This document shows positions 28,617-38,433 of a stretch of 64,000 nt of DNA, piece by piece. Below the pieces are notes generated by a model. It did not search any database. It saw nothing but the letters and a program-made list of their open reading frames with translations, and was not told the DNA's origin. Each line of letters opens with the position of its first letter. Position 1 is the first letter of the stretch. This DNA comes from Paramoeba atlantica (taxonomy: Eukaryota; Discosea): positions 186,001-250,000 of the forward strand of contig CDRNVI010000083.1 in assembly GCA_977017575.1 (NCBI GenBank). Reading direction: 5' to 3'. Both the position numbers and the translations under genes were made by a program.

Positions 28617-29213
28617 TCAATACGTTGGATTAATCGGAGTCATTCCCGGTAGTGGCTTCGGGGGTGGAGGCTTGCGTGGGACTCCTAACCGCCCAGCATT
28701 GCCTGCTCTTCCCGGCGCAGATGGAGGGAATATCATCAGTAGCACAATCCGCATGGTGACGTACAGAGAAGACCACAGAAGAACAAGACGAAACCACGCC
28801 TGAACTCGTGGATTCGCACCTACGTAATTTCGCTTGCGACTTCCACCCATCAGGACCTCGTCATCATCTTCTGCGGGGCGTGTGCGTCCGGTGTGCATCT
28901 CTTTGTAGAAATCCTCGTAGGAACGCGCTCGACTCGAACCGGAGGTAGTGTATCGAAAGTGACTGTAGCGATCGGTGTTTCCGCCGCCCCCTGAGCTGTC
29001 TCCCTTCGGAATCCATATACCGTCCTTTACCTGCTCGTAGGCCATGGAAATCCTTTGAAAACTTTCATGAGATCCACCTGGGGCATCAGGGTGGTGCTCG
29101 CGTGCAAGCCTACGGTAAGCTTTTTTAACTTCCTCTTTTGAAGCTCCGGGGCGAATCCCCAGTACTTTGTACGGGTTTTCTGCGGTATAACGAAGAAAAG
29201 CCCGACGAAACAT
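28617..29213 (-). CDS. J-domain (DnaJ-like) protein with one membrane segment, probably mitochondrial
   Basis: A 198-residue protein. The J domain is at residues 12-65: ENPYKVLGIRPGASKEEVKK, helix II with REHHPDAPGG including the HPD tripeptide needed to stimulate Hsp70, then FQRISMAYEQVKDG. A glycine/serine-rich linker follows, then one hydrophobic segment (AWFRLVLLWSSLYVTMRIVL) and a proline-rich end. The start MFRRAFLRYTAEN is basic and suits mitochondrial import. It would recruit an Hsp70 to a membrane. Partner unknown. Confidence 0.88.
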   Translation of the reverse strand: MFRRAFLRYTAENPYKVLGIRPGASKEEVKKAYRRLAREHHPDAPGGSHESFQRISMAYEQVKDGIWIPKGDSSGGGGNTDRYSHFRYTTSGSSRARSYEDFYKEMHTGRTRPAEDDDEVLMGGSRKRNYVGANPRVQAWFRLVLLWSSLYVTMRIVLLMIFPPSAPGRAGNAGRLGVPRKPPPPKPLPGMTPINPTY

Positions 29214-29549
29214 ATGGACCTAAGTGGAATAATATCACTGTTACTATAAATCTTCTCTGCAGTTGATTAAAAATCTCTCAATTCATAATATACAATACTT
29301 TATACAACATTCAGTTTACATTGTTTTGTTTGTTTCAAAAAATTCCCAAAAGCAACACCAATGAGGGGGGGTACCAGGGCAACGCTAGGATAAGGGGGAT
29401 GATAGACTGATCTAAACGGTGTGTCTAAGCGCTCCTGAAATTTTCATAGCCATACAGGGTCCAAGACATCGAAGCGTACTTTTCCCCCAAAGTGAGATGC
29501 ACTTAAATGGAAGGGTGCAGTAAAGTTTACCGCATTGGGTAAACATTGA
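29214..29549. other. Intergenic gap with a copy of a G-run repeat
   Basis: No gene. At 29349-29400 lies a segment with GGGGGTACCAGGGCAACGCT and AGGATAAGGGGGAT that recurs at 54836-54890, so a decayed mobile repeat sits in this spacer. Confidence 0.6.
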
Positions 29550-30515
29550 TTAAGCACTGAAAAGATCTATCGCGTATGTCTCATACAATCTCGGAGAGAG
29601 TATTCTTTCTACGTTCTCAGAGTCTTGTAATTCACGAGATTCAATATTCGGAATTGGAAGCGAAGCACGTTTCTCTGTAACGTCAACAAATATTCTGCTT
29701 TCAGAAAATTGGTAGTACCAACGCACATCACGGAGAATTACGACCACATTCTCGATTCTCAAATAGTATCGTAAACGTATGAAAAGACAGTTCGACATCA
29801 CGCGGTACCGAAGTGTCATGCACACCATCCCGCAATCGTGTAAATCATCTTCAAATAGCTCAACAGTGTCTTGTAGTATAATATTGCCATCCGTTTTTCG
29901 TAGATCTTCATATTTGATTCCAGTAACTTTTATTGGAACCAAGAAATTTGAATCTACGTTAGAATATTCTTTCTTGGTAGAACCTTTACTTGGAATTCGC
30001 CGCCAATCTCCCATGTATTTGCCACGAAAGGTCCAATCAATCCCTGGATTATATGGTGTTACTGTTTCATCATCTATGCCTTCTGTGAAGGTGTTGGACT
30101 CGTCATTGCTGTGCGTCACACGTTTTTTGTTCCACGCTGATGCTTGGGAAACGTGGAGAGGATCCTTCGCATACGACTCGTCACTGTGATATTTTGCAGC
30201 ATTTTTTAATGCCCCACGTAGAGTAAAGCGAAGCGAAAATATAGGATGTGTACGACTTTCCTGATTTGAAGGGTTTTCAGAATAAAAGTCAAAGTGTGCA
30301 AAATTCTGGTCAAAGCACATTTCCGGGATTTGAGATATTTTATACTTCCTCTCTATCTCATGGCAAACTCTCGAGGATTCGATAGGAGAGCGACCTTGGC
30401 TTGAAACTCCGACGTTCTTGATAACCAATGTTTTAGGGGAAGCGAAAGTGGTGAAACGGTCGGCAACCATTCTCGTGAAAACACGAAAACTATTTCTTAA
30501 AGCCAATTTACTCAA
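29550..30515 (-). CDS. TIP41: TIP41/TIPRL-like PP2A regulator
   Basis: A 321-residue protein that matches TIP41 along its length. Motifs: IPEMCFDQNF for the usual LPEM-F-x-N start, PYNPGIDWTFRGKYMGDWR for the P-x-x-W-T-F-x-x-Y-x-G block, then TVELFEDDLHDCGMVCMTLR with the core E-L-x-D-x-G, and MSNCLFIRLRYYLRIENVVV for M-P-x-x-F-x-L-L-R-F-x-L-R. TIP41 binds PP2A catalytic subunits and Tap42/alpha4 and links TOR to phosphatase control (known in yeast and human). The N-terminal 60 residues are extra and basic. Confidence 0.88.
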   Translation of the reverse strand: MSKLALRNSFRVFTRMVADRFTTFASPKTLVIKNVGVSSQGRSPIESSRVCHEIERKYKISQIPEMCFDQNFAHFDFYSENPSNQESRTHPIFSLRFTLRGALKNAAKYHSDESYAKDPLHVSQASAWNKKRVTHSNDESNTFTEGIDDETVTPYNPGIDWTFRGKYMGDWRRIPSKGSTKKEYSNVDSNFLVPIKVTGIKYEDLRKTDGNIILQDTVELFEDDLHDCGMVCMTLRYRVMSNCLFIRLRYYLRIENVVVILRDVRWYYQFSESRIFVDVTEKRASLPIPNIESRELQDSENVERILSPRLYETYAIDLFSA

Positions 30516-30789
30516 TTTTTACTCAAATTTACTCAATTTTTAGGTTTGCGCATATAACAAAGTATTGAACAGCAAATTATTTAGTTTATACAACATACGA
30601 TGTATGTTGCATGGTAATTAAGCATATGAGGACAACATAAGTATAACATACTATTCCTCTCCTTAATTTCTATACATATAAATTAACCCCCTCTCAAAAC
30701 CCTGTAGAAATAGGTGGCTGTGATTGTTTTTAGTTTGCCCTATCCCCTAATGAGTGAAGAACTTTGTCTAAGAAAGGAAGAACCCGATA
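30516..30789. other. Intergenic gap with small hairpin
   Basis: 274 bp. A perfect 8-bp hairpin with a 3-base loop (CAACATACGATGTATGTTG) lies at 30591-30609. Nothing else. Confidence 0.5.
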
Positions 30790-31659
30790 TCAATCAAAAT
30801 AGTCACAAAGCAAAATTTTTGGAAACGGAGTTGGAGCCACAGACGTAATGTTGTTACCAAGAAGATCTACGCGAAAGAGAGAAGCCGGCGCATTGGAGAG
30901 GTCTACGTGTCCGAAAATCTTATTGTTACGTAAATACATAAAATTCAGCGATGGTGGGAGAGATGACAAATCTATTTCTCCGCACAGATTGTTATTAGAC
31001 AGATCAATGTATATTAACGTGTTTGGCAGATGCGTCAGATCTATGCCCTCACTGAACATATTATTCGCCATGAAAAGGCGTTCCAAGTTCGAAGGCAAAT
31101 TCACTAAGTTTAGCTCCCCTGAGAAAAGATTCATATGAAGATCTAATCTCAGTAGTGTCACAGGAAGTTCATGAATTGATACTGTGCCTTCGAAGGAATT
31201 TTGAGAAGCCTCAAATGATACTAAGTTGGCGGGCAGATATTCCAGAGACACTTCACAGCAAAATTCATTGTGAATAATGTTAAACGTTTTGAGTAACGGT
31301 GGTAAATCAGGAATCGATAGAGATCCTGTGAGACTATTCTTGTCCGATGATGAGTAGAAATGTCCTAAAATGAGAACTCGAAGTGTTCGGGGGAGATCTC
31401 TCCATGAAATCGTTCCCTCAAGGCCCCTGAAACTCCAGTCTATCTCAGTAACCTGTAGGTCAGAGTCACATTTTACGCCTTTCCACTTACATGCAGAATT
31501 ATCTGTAGTCCACGTGGACTGAAGATTCGAAGCATTACGCAGTGCCCGAGATAGATCGTATTCTTGCGGCAGCAGAGCCCCACGAACTCGAGAAGCTTTT
31601 CCTACAGACAAATTGTCCGCAGCACTTAAGAGAAACATAAAGATATGGAATATGGACAA
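30790..31659 (-). CDS. Secreted leucine-rich-repeat protein (LRR copy 2)
   Basis: A 289-residue protein with a signal peptide (MSIFHIFMFLLSAADN), then a cap with RVRGALLPQEYDLSRALRNA and the signature CKWKGVKC, then nine or so LRR units of the form LPxxLxxLxLxxNxFSG (for example LPSNLERLFMANNMFSEG). The cap is very like that of LRR copies 3 and 4 and of plant LRRNT_2 domains (inference of homology to the latter is cautious). No membrane anchor or GPI signal is evident at the C-terminus. Probably secreted or surface-bound; ligand unknown. Confidence 0.85.
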   Translation of the reverse strand: MSIFHIFMFLLSAADNLSVGKASRVRGALLPQEYDLSRALRNASNLQSTWTTDNSACKWKGVKCDSDLQVTEIDWSFRGLEGTISWRDLPRTLRVLILGHFYSSSDKNSLTGSLSIPDLPPLLKTFNIIHNEFCCEVSLEYLPANLVSFEASQNSFEGTVSIHELPVTLLRLDLHMNLFSGELNLVNLPSNLERLFMANNMFSEGIDLTHLPNTLIYIDLSNNNLCGEIDLSSLPPSLNFMYLRNNKIFGHVDLSNAPASLFRVDLLGNNITSVAPTPFPKILLCDYFD

Positions 31660-31729
31660 AAAATTAGCACGAAGATATTAGACCATGAAGGAATAGAGAA
31701 GCTACAATATTATCATATAGGGGGATTCC

Positions 31730-31770
31730 AATAGAGGTTTGGCCATTTTGGTCCAAAACATACCTCTATT
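31730..31770. repeat. Intergenic hairpin downstream of the WD gene
   Basis: AATAGAGGT (31730-31738) pairs with ACCTCTATT (31762-31770), and inner TTTGG and CCAAAA extend the stem imperfectly. It lies about 60 bp past the stop of the gene 31830-33704 on the coding strand. Confidence 0.6.
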
Positions 31771-31829
31771 ACTGGGGGGATATACGGTACAGCGATATTT
31801 CATGTTTCGGTATTATCGCGAAACAAATT

Positions 31830-33704
31830 TTACATCGCGAACACCCCCTTAAATCTAGCATCACAAAGGAGCAATCTCGTGCAACTAAAAATTGGCTGAT
31901 TGCTCTGGGTAAATAAGTCTTTGTTATTTAGAGTGGTAAGATCCACAGTCCGAGGCATCACGGGAAGCCTATATGAAGCGATGTGAGATCCAGAGGGAAT
32001 GTGAAAATAGGAAAGCGTTGCCTCAGAAGACTCTCGTAAAGGTGAAGCAACTGAAAGTATCGAATCTTGCAGTGATACATCAAGCGCAACATGTTGGAGG
32101 GCCCGTGATCTGTCACCTGTGGTGTAAATGTGAACGGGATATTGTGATTTTCGTATGTCAAACAGACAGCATTCCCCGTCACGTGATCGAGTAAGGAAAG
32201 TACAGTCTTCAAGTGCTTTCATCTCTAGGAAGCCAGAGTTATGGTGCGTACTCAAGACATGCATTCTTTTATGATGCATTTCGTACGCCGTGCATATTCT
32301 ATTTTCAACTGAGTACGTGTGAGAAAGAAGATTAAGATTCTCGCGCTGCACATAACACATTGACCCATCGCATCGTCCAAGTATAAAGCCGTTTGAAGAT
32401 ACGAAAGGTCGACACACGGCGGTCGGATTCAGCAGAAAATCTGTTTTGTTGCATCGTCTTCTGCGAACTGCAATAAATACCATCTGCTCATTCCAGAGCG
32501 GATCGACACAAACACACACCTCGCGCTTTGTTGTAAGTGCAAAAAACCGTTCTTGATCACAAACGTGTAAGGGCGCGCTTGAGGGATTCGCTGTGCGTAC
32601 CATTGGCTTCCGAATCTCATCGAGAGACGAATCCTCATCTACACCTAATGGATAATTGGAAAAGTCATTTGTTAGTACCATATCTGCGCCGTGGTGAAAA
32701 ACAATGTAAGGATATTGCCCCTTCCACCCAACATTAAACAAGATTTCAGGAAACGTATGCTGTGTTGTCAAGGAATCAACTCTTTTCTGTGAGTGCGCGA
32801 AAATATGTTGCGAATTTATTTGAAGGGTAGATCCGTTATCCAGCATAGCCGTTCTGAGGCAGTCGTCATTGTATGTGGAAGACATTCCAAGCAGAGCCGA
32901 TCGAAAATTTCGAAAATTATGATCCTTTCTTAGTCCGCATGGAACCAGTAAAGTTTGGTGGTTTAAGTTCATACCTTCAGCATAAAATTTTTGATTCGTG
33001 CGCCATAGCATTAATCTTGCCAAGCAAATATCCTGCACTGCTGTGCAATAAGATGAATCATGCATCGCCGGTACCTTGTGATTCACGTGTCCACTGATTT
33101 GGGACGAAAAATTAGAAGTTTGCGAGGGACTAGAGGAAGCTACTAAACAGTCTCGTGATTGATTCATTGATGCTGCTAGCGGATCGCTGAACACCGCACC
33201 AGGTAAGAAGTAAGAGGTATTATGCATCGGAACATTGTCTTTTCTCAATTTTTTAGATGTAAAATTGACCATCCGCATGTTCTCAAGTGTGTGGAATACA
33301 TTTGCGGAGCAGAAAACATGCCCGATAGAAAATCTCCGAGAAGCACAGTAACCTGGACTTCTGGTATTATTTAAAGAATTTTGATGATGCATATGTTTCC
33401 CTTTTCTGCCCGGTTTATGACACTGTACGCCATATTGCTTTTTCTTCAGTAAAACCTTTTGCGAGCCTACACTAGGAACACTAGGAGCGTTGTTTCTGGA
33501 TCTCCAGAAAGTAGGATCTGTTTTTCCATGGGGCAGGCAAAGATAAAAACGATCACCACGTAGACATGAAGCTGAAATAGTTTCATCAGCTACTGTGTCA
33601 TAAAAATAGTGACTCCGTAGCGCCGGATGCAAGGAGGACACCTTGAAGTACTCACCACGTACCAGATCATAATAAAAACCAATTAAAGGGGGTATGGAAT
33701 CCAT
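31830..33704 (-). CDS. WD-repeat protein, DCAF4-like
   Basis: A 624-residue protein. The N-terminus IPPLIGFYYDLVRGEYFKV matches the P-G-F-Y-Y-D-x-x-x-x-R-Y-F-K motif of DCAF4/WDR21, which are substrate receptors of CUL4-DDB1 ubiquitin ligases. The rest is poorly conserved; the last third shows WD-like blades, most clearly LTRSRDGECCLFDIRKSQ with the W/F-D-x-R end found in DDB1-binding WD repeats. The middle (about 60-250) is low in conservation and serine-rich. The assignment rests on the N-terminal motif plus one good blade. Confidence 0.6.
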   Translation of the reverse strand: MDSIPPLIGFYYDLVRGEYFKVSSLHPALRSHYFYDTVADETISASCLRGDRFYLCLPHGKTDPTFWRSRNNAPSVPSVGSQKVLLKKKQYGVQCHKPGRKGKHMHHQNSLNNTRSPGYCASRRFSIGHVFCSANVFHTLENMRMVNFTSKKLRKDNVPMHNTSYFLPGAVFSDPLAASMNQSRDCLVASSSPSQTSNFSSQISGHVNHKVPAMHDSSYCTAVQDICLARLMLWRTNQKFYAEGMNLNHQTLLVPCGLRKDHNFRNFRSALLGMSSTYNDDCLRTAMLDNGSTLQINSQHIFAHSQKRVDSLTTQHTFPEILFNVGWKGQYPYIVFHHGADMVLTNDFSNYPLGVDEDSSLDEIRKPMVRTANPSSAPLHVCDQERFFALTTKREVCVCVDPLWNEQMVFIAVRRRRCNKTDFLLNPTAVCRPFVSSNGFILGRCDGSMCYVQRENLNLLSHTYSVENRICTAYEMHHKRMHVLSTHHNSGFLEMKALEDCTFLTRSRDGECCLFDIRKSQYPVHIYTTGDRSRALQHVALDVSLQDSILSVASPLRESSEATLSYFHIPSGSHIASYRLPVMPRTVDLTTLNNKDLFTQSNQPIFSCTRLLLCDARFKGVFAM

Positions 33705-34005
33705 ACTTTGAAAGAGAAAAATTTATATACAAAAAATGGTATTCGGAAAATCGAAACAACGATTCCTACGGTCTGCGTCGTAACCGTCCCCTCTCAGGAA
33801 ATTTTTGCGTTTATCGACCTCTTGTATTGACGTCCAGTTTAATACTATCCTTCCTGTGAAGGAAGAAAAAGATTATACACAAAAATACATGTATAAGAGA
33901 CATCCTGATAATTCATTTTAATGGCAATTCGACTGCTAGAGAACAAAAATACTACCGCTGCTTCTTGTGTTTCGTGGGATATCACGCTGTCCTCTTGGTG
34001 AATCT
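33705..34005. other. Intergenic gap
   Basis: A 301-bp spacer, with a short 6-bp hairpin (TCCTTC-GAAGGA near 33850). No gene. Confidence 0.5.
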
Positions 34006-34641
34006 TTATACGTCTACAATTATCTGTGTGCCATCCTTTACTAAATCAAAATTTATAGGAAGCTTGCCTCTGGAAAAACGACCACAGAGGTCTTTATTGT
34101 CGGGCACATAGAGCAACCATAAACTCTTAGGGAATTCAGAGGGGTCGACAATACCGGAAAAGCGATTGTACGATAAGAAAAGATTTTTCATTGTATCTGG
34201 CAGATCCTTGAGCAAAAGAGGCCCTGAAAATCTATTTGCAGTTACGTTCAGAACGGTCATTTGACGGGGAATTCCATTAAAGGGAATATCCCCAGAGAGT
34301 TCATTGAAAGCCAGACGAAGATAGGTCAGCGAACTGGGTATATAATCCCAGTTAAGTTCTCCTTCCATTTTTCGATCTCCCCAATCCATAGTACTGACAA
34401 TTCCTTCTACACACACTACACCTTTCCATTTACACGCGGGGACGCTTGTACTCCATGAGCTGTCCTTTTTGCTAGCGTCTTCGATAAATCGCGCAAGTTC
34501 GTATTCTACTGGAAGATTTGCTCCGCGAAGTTTTCCTAATTTGGTCCCAGATGAAATTTTATCAGCGGAAGCAACTCCCAATGCCAAGAACACAGCAGAG
34601 AGCATGTGGTAAAGTACCACAAAAGATAGCAACTCAAACAA
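34006..34641 (-). CDS. Secreted leucine-rich-repeat protein (LRR copy 3)
   Basis: A 211-residue protein with a hydrophobic start (LLSFVVLYHMLSAVFLALGV), the cap with KLRGANLPVEYELARFIEDA and CKWKGVVC, then about four LRR units (IPSSLTYLRLAFNELSG and LPDTMKNLFLSYNRFSG). It is the shortest family member here and ends in a partial repeat (LWLLYVPDNKDLCGRF), so it may be a trimmed copy but is intact as a frame. It is separated from LRR copy 2 by the WD gene, so the family is dispersed rather than tandem. Confidence 0.83.
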   Translation of the reverse strand: MFELLSFVVLYHMLSAVFLALGVASADKISSGTKLGKLRGANLPVEYELARFIEDASKKDSSWSTSVPACKWKGVVCVEGIVSTMDWGDRKMEGELNWDYIPSSLTYLRLAFNELSGDIPFNGIPRQMTVLNVTANRFSGPLLLKDLPDTMKNLFLSYNRFSGIVDPSEFPKSLWLLYVPDNKDLCGRFSRGKLPINFDLVKDGTQIIVDV

Positions 34642-34925
34642 ATGCTACAAAAGTGTTCCAAAAAAAGTGTTCCAGAAAACCTGTGCCTGGTTCAATATTG
34701 AGCTATGAAATAAATAGAAAGAGCTTTCCCAATTCCTTCCTAAGGAAGTAACTACTTTATGGTATTTTTGACTGTATGTACACATACAAAAAATCTCTAA
34801 ATTCATAAACTTCATTCTTTTAACGCAGAGGAGCAAGTAATACATCCCGTACACTCGCTCATATGACGCCATATGATAGTTCGCAGTGCTAATTACTATT
34901 CTTGTTTGTTATCTCTGAACTAAAT

Positions 34926-35378
34926 TTATTTCTCCCGCATTTGCTCCATGACGGCTTTGAACTCATCAAAAGAAACCTTACCATCTCCGTCCCGATCGGC
35001 TTCTTTTATCATATCCTGTAATATTTTGGTATCTGTGCTCTCTCCAAGCATTAGTGATACCGCCTTTAAATTCTCCAGTGTGATGGCCCCTTGGTGATCC
35101 AGGTCAAAGAGCTCAAAAGCCTTTCTAATTTCCTCAGGTGAATCTTTCGCCACCATTTTCAATTTTACTAGCCTCATAAACGATTCAAGATCCAGGCTCT
35201 TTGAATCAGTCAATCCAATTTCTTGTATCCAGGATTCAAGCGACTCATTCTGTGGAAGATCAATGCCCAGTCCTCGAAGTGCAAAATTAATCGATTCGAT
35301 ATCCAATTCTCCTCTTCGTTCATAGTCAAATAATTGAAAAGCTTCCGAGATTTGTTGATCTGTCAAGGACATTCTCAA
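34926..35378 (-). CDS. EF-hand calcium-binding protein, centrin/calmodulin type
   Basis: A 150-residue protein with four EF-hand positions. The fourth loop DRDGDGKVSFDE is canonical and should bind calcium; the third (DLDHQGAITLEN) is altered; the first (DYERRGELDIES) and second are degenerate. Helix composition and the pattern ISEAFQLFDYERRGELD, then EIRKAFELFDLDHQGAI, match centrins. The basic centrin N-terminal tail is missing and the length is near that of calmodulin, so it may be a centrin-like or flagellar/basal-body EF-hand protein. Only one site looks fully functional. Confidence 0.85.
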   Translation of the reverse strand: MRMSLTDQQISEAFQLFDYERRGELDIESINFALRGLGIDLPQNESLESWIQEIGLTDSKSLDLESFMRLVKLKMVAKDSPEEIRKAFELFDLDHQGAITLENLKAVSLMLGESTDTKILQDMIKEADRDGDGKVSFDEFKAVMEQMREK

Positions 35379-36044
35379 TATACAAGGTAAACAACGTTAA
35401 AATATGAACTCTTCTTTTTTTAATGTTAAGATTCATGGCCTTCCGCACCCACAATCTGGAAAGCTTAATAATAAGTTAGATTAAGGAAAGTGTGGTACTA
35501 CACTTTCCTAAATACAAGACTAAATACGGTATGCGTACATTTTTTGTACGCATACCGCCAACGAAACCCGTATGCCCCTAAATGTGCAAAACTATGAAAA
35601 GTACGTGAGAACGAATTTAAGAAAATGACGCCAAAAACGGTAGTCCATTAGTTTCTCCATTTTTGAAGCAAGTACCTAAAGTATAGGAGTTCGTGCAAGT
35701 AATTCAATTCAAATTTCAGGCCTTACCCATCGAAGTGATACGTAAGAAGGATTGCCACGCCATCGTACTTTAAGTACTTCATGCTACTTAAGCCAGGTCA
35801 GCAAACTATTCCTTACTTCATGCGGCATGTTTCATGTACTGATAAGTACATGCCCATCGATGACAATCTCCGTGTCTCTAGGACTGTATACAATGCCCCA
35901 TGAATCGTATCGCCACAGATCCTCCGTAAGGCCAATCCTTTGGGCAAGCCGCAAAAGTAACAAATACAAGTGCCCAATTAGCACGTGAGTCAGAGACCAC
36001 GGATCTCATTACCCCACCGTACCACAACACTAAACCACATCTCC
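35379..36044. other. Intergenic region with two strong hairpins
   Basis: This 666-bp gap has no gene. AGGAAAGTGT (35484-35493) pairs with ACACTTTCCT (35500-35509). A 13-bp perfect stem, CGGTATGCGTACA at 35527-35539, pairs with its complement at 35545-35557 around five T. The two stems are only 17 bp apart. Confidence 0.7.
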
Positions 36045-37967
36045 TTATTCTCCCGACACTTCAGTTCCCCAATACACCTCTTCCAACTCCCCCTTTGTGA
36101 GCACCAGTACGCGACACGAGCACTGTGTCACGGCGGAGTACTCACAACAACTCCCCGTCTCACCCCACCCCGCAACACTCGGATCCGTCCCCCTCCCCTC
36201 CCCCTCCCGTCCCCCCCTCCGGCCTCTCCCCAGCACCAGGGTCTCCAGCGGGGTTCCGCGGTCCCCTTCTGCGATCTCCACCGGCAGCGTGGAGCACCGG
36301 CGTATCGGGGAGGGGGCGGCCCCGGGGGGCGTGTCGTCGGGGGAGACACCCCCGCCGGGGAGGCACGCGGTCCCCAGCACCCCCCACGCCCCCATCTCCG
36401 CCCGCACCCGCTCCGCCCCGACGGTGAGCCCCACGCGGCCGGAGAGGAGGAGCGTGAAATGCCGCAGCGGGGCGCCCCGGCGGTAGAGGACGTACCCCGC
36501 GGTGACGTCCAGCACGAGCGCGTGCCGCAGCAGCCCGGAGAGCGCAGACTCCGGGAGCCCACGGAACCCGTCGAGGGTGTCGCGGAGGAAACTGTGGACC
36601 ACGGAGCACTGGGCGGGGGTGAGGGTGGCGAGCTTCCCGCGGGAGTAGCGGAACTCGGCCAGGGAGATGTGGTAGGCGTGGGCGGTGTCCCCGGCCGCCT
36701 CGCGGTCTTTTTCGTCTTGGATGTCACGTTTGATAAGGGTCTCCATGACGTCCTCGAGGGTGATGACACCGATGACGGTGGGGGATTTGCTGGGTAAGGG
36801 AGGAGTTCGGTCGCGTTGTTGGACCAGCGCGAGGTGAGTACGACCACTGGAGAAGCGTTTTAACATTTCGCACAGTTTAGTGTCCTCAAAGGTGAAGTGC
36901 AAATGTCGCGATTTGCTGGAAAGTCGAAGGACCATCCCAAGAGTGAGGCGGTCATCCGCGTCCCAGAAGAGCAGATCTTTTACAAAGATGATACCCACAA
37001 TATTGGATCGCTTTCCCTCATACACCGGAATGCGAGAGTAGCCCACTTCCCAGATCCGCATCATAACGTCCTCTTGAAGACGTGTGTCAACGGATAAGGC
37101 GAAAACCTCTTGGATCGGAGTCATGCAGTCTTTCACCATTTTCCCCTGAAAATCCATCGCACCAGCCATGAGGTTAAACTCCTCAGGGTTTAAGCCACTC
37201 TCAAGGCTGTGCTCTTTGGCGTGCACGGAAATTAGCTTTCGTAACATGTTTCGATCGTAAATTTGGCCCGGGTCGTTTCCAAGGGTTAGGTCCAGAAGAA
37301 GAGAAATGGGTTTCGCCACAACATAGAGCAAGACAATGAAAAAGTTGACAAGGGGTACAGATTTCGCTCCGAAAAACAAGGCATATCGGGAACAAACGGC
37401 TTGTGGAATAATCTCACCTACCAGAAGAATAATTGCTGTAGATATGCAAAATCCCGAAATTCCACTTGTGAGACGATCCGTGAGTAGAGAGATGAGAACG
37501 TTTGTCATCACGTTACCAAGTAACAATGTGCAAAGTAACTGATTCCCATTCTTGCGCAGCGGAAGAATGACTTGCGCGTAGGATCGGTCGGGCTGAGGAG
37601 CGCTGGTCGCAATCACGTCGAGTGATAACGTATCTAAGCCAAGGACCCCGAGAGTTAATCCGGAAAAGAGCGCAGAGAGTAATACCAGCACAGCCGTAAG
37701 CGACAACCTCCATGCCAATTCCTGGGTACTGTTTTTCACTGAAGATGTCGAATTAGCTGCAGATGGTGGCGCGACGTCCGATACATTCTGCATTGCCTTT
37801 TTCAAGTTATGCTTTGGATTTTTCTGATGGTGTGCGTATTTGTGCGTGACTACATCGACCGTGTTCTCCCCACAATGTGCAACGGAGAGTGGAAGCTTAA
37901 AAGGAAACGGTTTCGCATGGTTGGTTGGCAGCAAAAGAATCAAGATCACGTACAAAACGTAGCACAT
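36045..37967 (-). CDS. CNNM/CorC-type transporter (DUF21, CBS pair, cNMP-like domain)
   Basis: A 640-residue membrane protein of the ancient conserved domain (cyclin M) family, linked to magnesium transport. Order: signal peptide (MCYVLYVILILLLPTNHA), DUF21 domain with helices from about 83 (LSALFSGLTLGVLGLD and GNVMTNVLISLLTDRL, then IILLVGEIIPQAVCSRYAL), a CBS pair (DCMTPIQEVFALSVDTRL onward, with VIGVITLEDVMETLIKRDIQ), and a cNMP-binding-homology domain (GYVLYRRGAPLRHFTLLLSG). This full order is typical of eukaryotic CNNM proteins. The 3' 650 bp are extremely GC-rich, while the 5' part is AT-balanced. Confidence 0.9.
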   Translation of the reverse strand: MCYVLYVILILLLPTNHAKPFPFKLPLSVAHCGENTVDVVTHKYAHHQKNPKHNLKKAMQNVSDVAPPSAANSTSSVKNSTQELAWRLSLTAVLVLLSALFSGLTLGVLGLDTLSLDVIATSAPQPDRSYAQVILPLRKNGNQLLCTLLLGNVMTNVLISLLTDRLTSGISGFCISTAIILLVGEIIPQAVCSRYALFFGAKSVPLVNFFIVLLYVVAKPISLLLDLTLGNDPGQIYDRNMLRKLISVHAKEHSLESGLNPEEFNLMAGAMDFQGKMVKDCMTPIQEVFALSVDTRLQEDVMMRIWEVGYSRIPVYEGKRSNIVGIIFVKDLLFWDADDRLTLGMVLRLSSKSRHLHFTFEDTKLCEMLKRFSSGRTHLALVQQRDRTPPLPSKSPTVIGVITLEDVMETLIKRDIQDEKDREAAGDTAHAYHISLAEFRYSRGKLATLTPAQCSVVHSFLRDTLDGFRGLPESALSGLLRHALVLDVTAGYVLYRRGAPLRHFTLLLSGRVGLTVGAERVRAEMGAWGVLGTACLPGGGVSPDDTPPGAAPSPIRRCSTLPVEIAEGDRGTPLETLVLGRGRRGGREGEGRGTDPSVAGWGETGSCCEYSAVTQCSCRVLVLTKGELEEVYWGTEVSGE

Positions 37968-38124
37968 TCTACGGCACTGGCGCTTGCTGTAGACTTACAA
38001 CGCCAAGACTGGCAGAGCTTGTGCTAAATTCCATATTCCAAAACTATATGTTGACTAAAAAAACGATAAAGCTAGACATAAAGAGTGCTCGTGCAAAAAA
38101 ATCGTTGTGAAGAATATATAAATA

Positions 38125-38378
38125 CAGTGGTGTTCAGCGTCTTTTACCCCCCCCCCCTACAGGTCTTGTATTTTGACAAAAACAAGCTGTATATTCTTGT
38201 ATATTTTGACAAAAACAAGCTTAGAGCATGTCTACATGAGCTACATTAGCACATCTAGAGCACGTCTACATTACTCTTGCTGAATACCACTTTCTATACA
38301 CGAGACCCAAAATCCATCCAGAGAGTATTGCGTAGGAACGCAAAGAATATCTCGATGGACTAACGAGAGTGGCTTAAA
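38125..38378 (+). mobile_element. Tc1/mariner-type remnant: left end joined to a 3' piece
   Basis: After TA the sequence reads CAGTGGTGTTCAGCGTCTTT, a C run and CTACAGGTCTTGTATTTTG, the terminal repeat also seen at 19357. At 38295-38375 it is followed by a segment that matches 40848-40930 (AGAGAGTATTGCGTAGGAAC). It looks like an internally deleted copy. It is followed at 38379-38406 by an imperfect hairpin (GATACAA...TTGTATC). Confidence 0.55.
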
Positions 38379-38433
38379 GATACAACTGTACAAATGTACT
38401 TGTATCTGTATGCTTAAAAGGAAATTGGTTAAT

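Noticed and set aside
36128-36847. Minus-strand frame of about 240 residues in the CNNM 3' end
   Set aside because: An overlapping frame in GC-rich DNA; the CNNM frame has the recognisable CBS and cNMP-like motifs.
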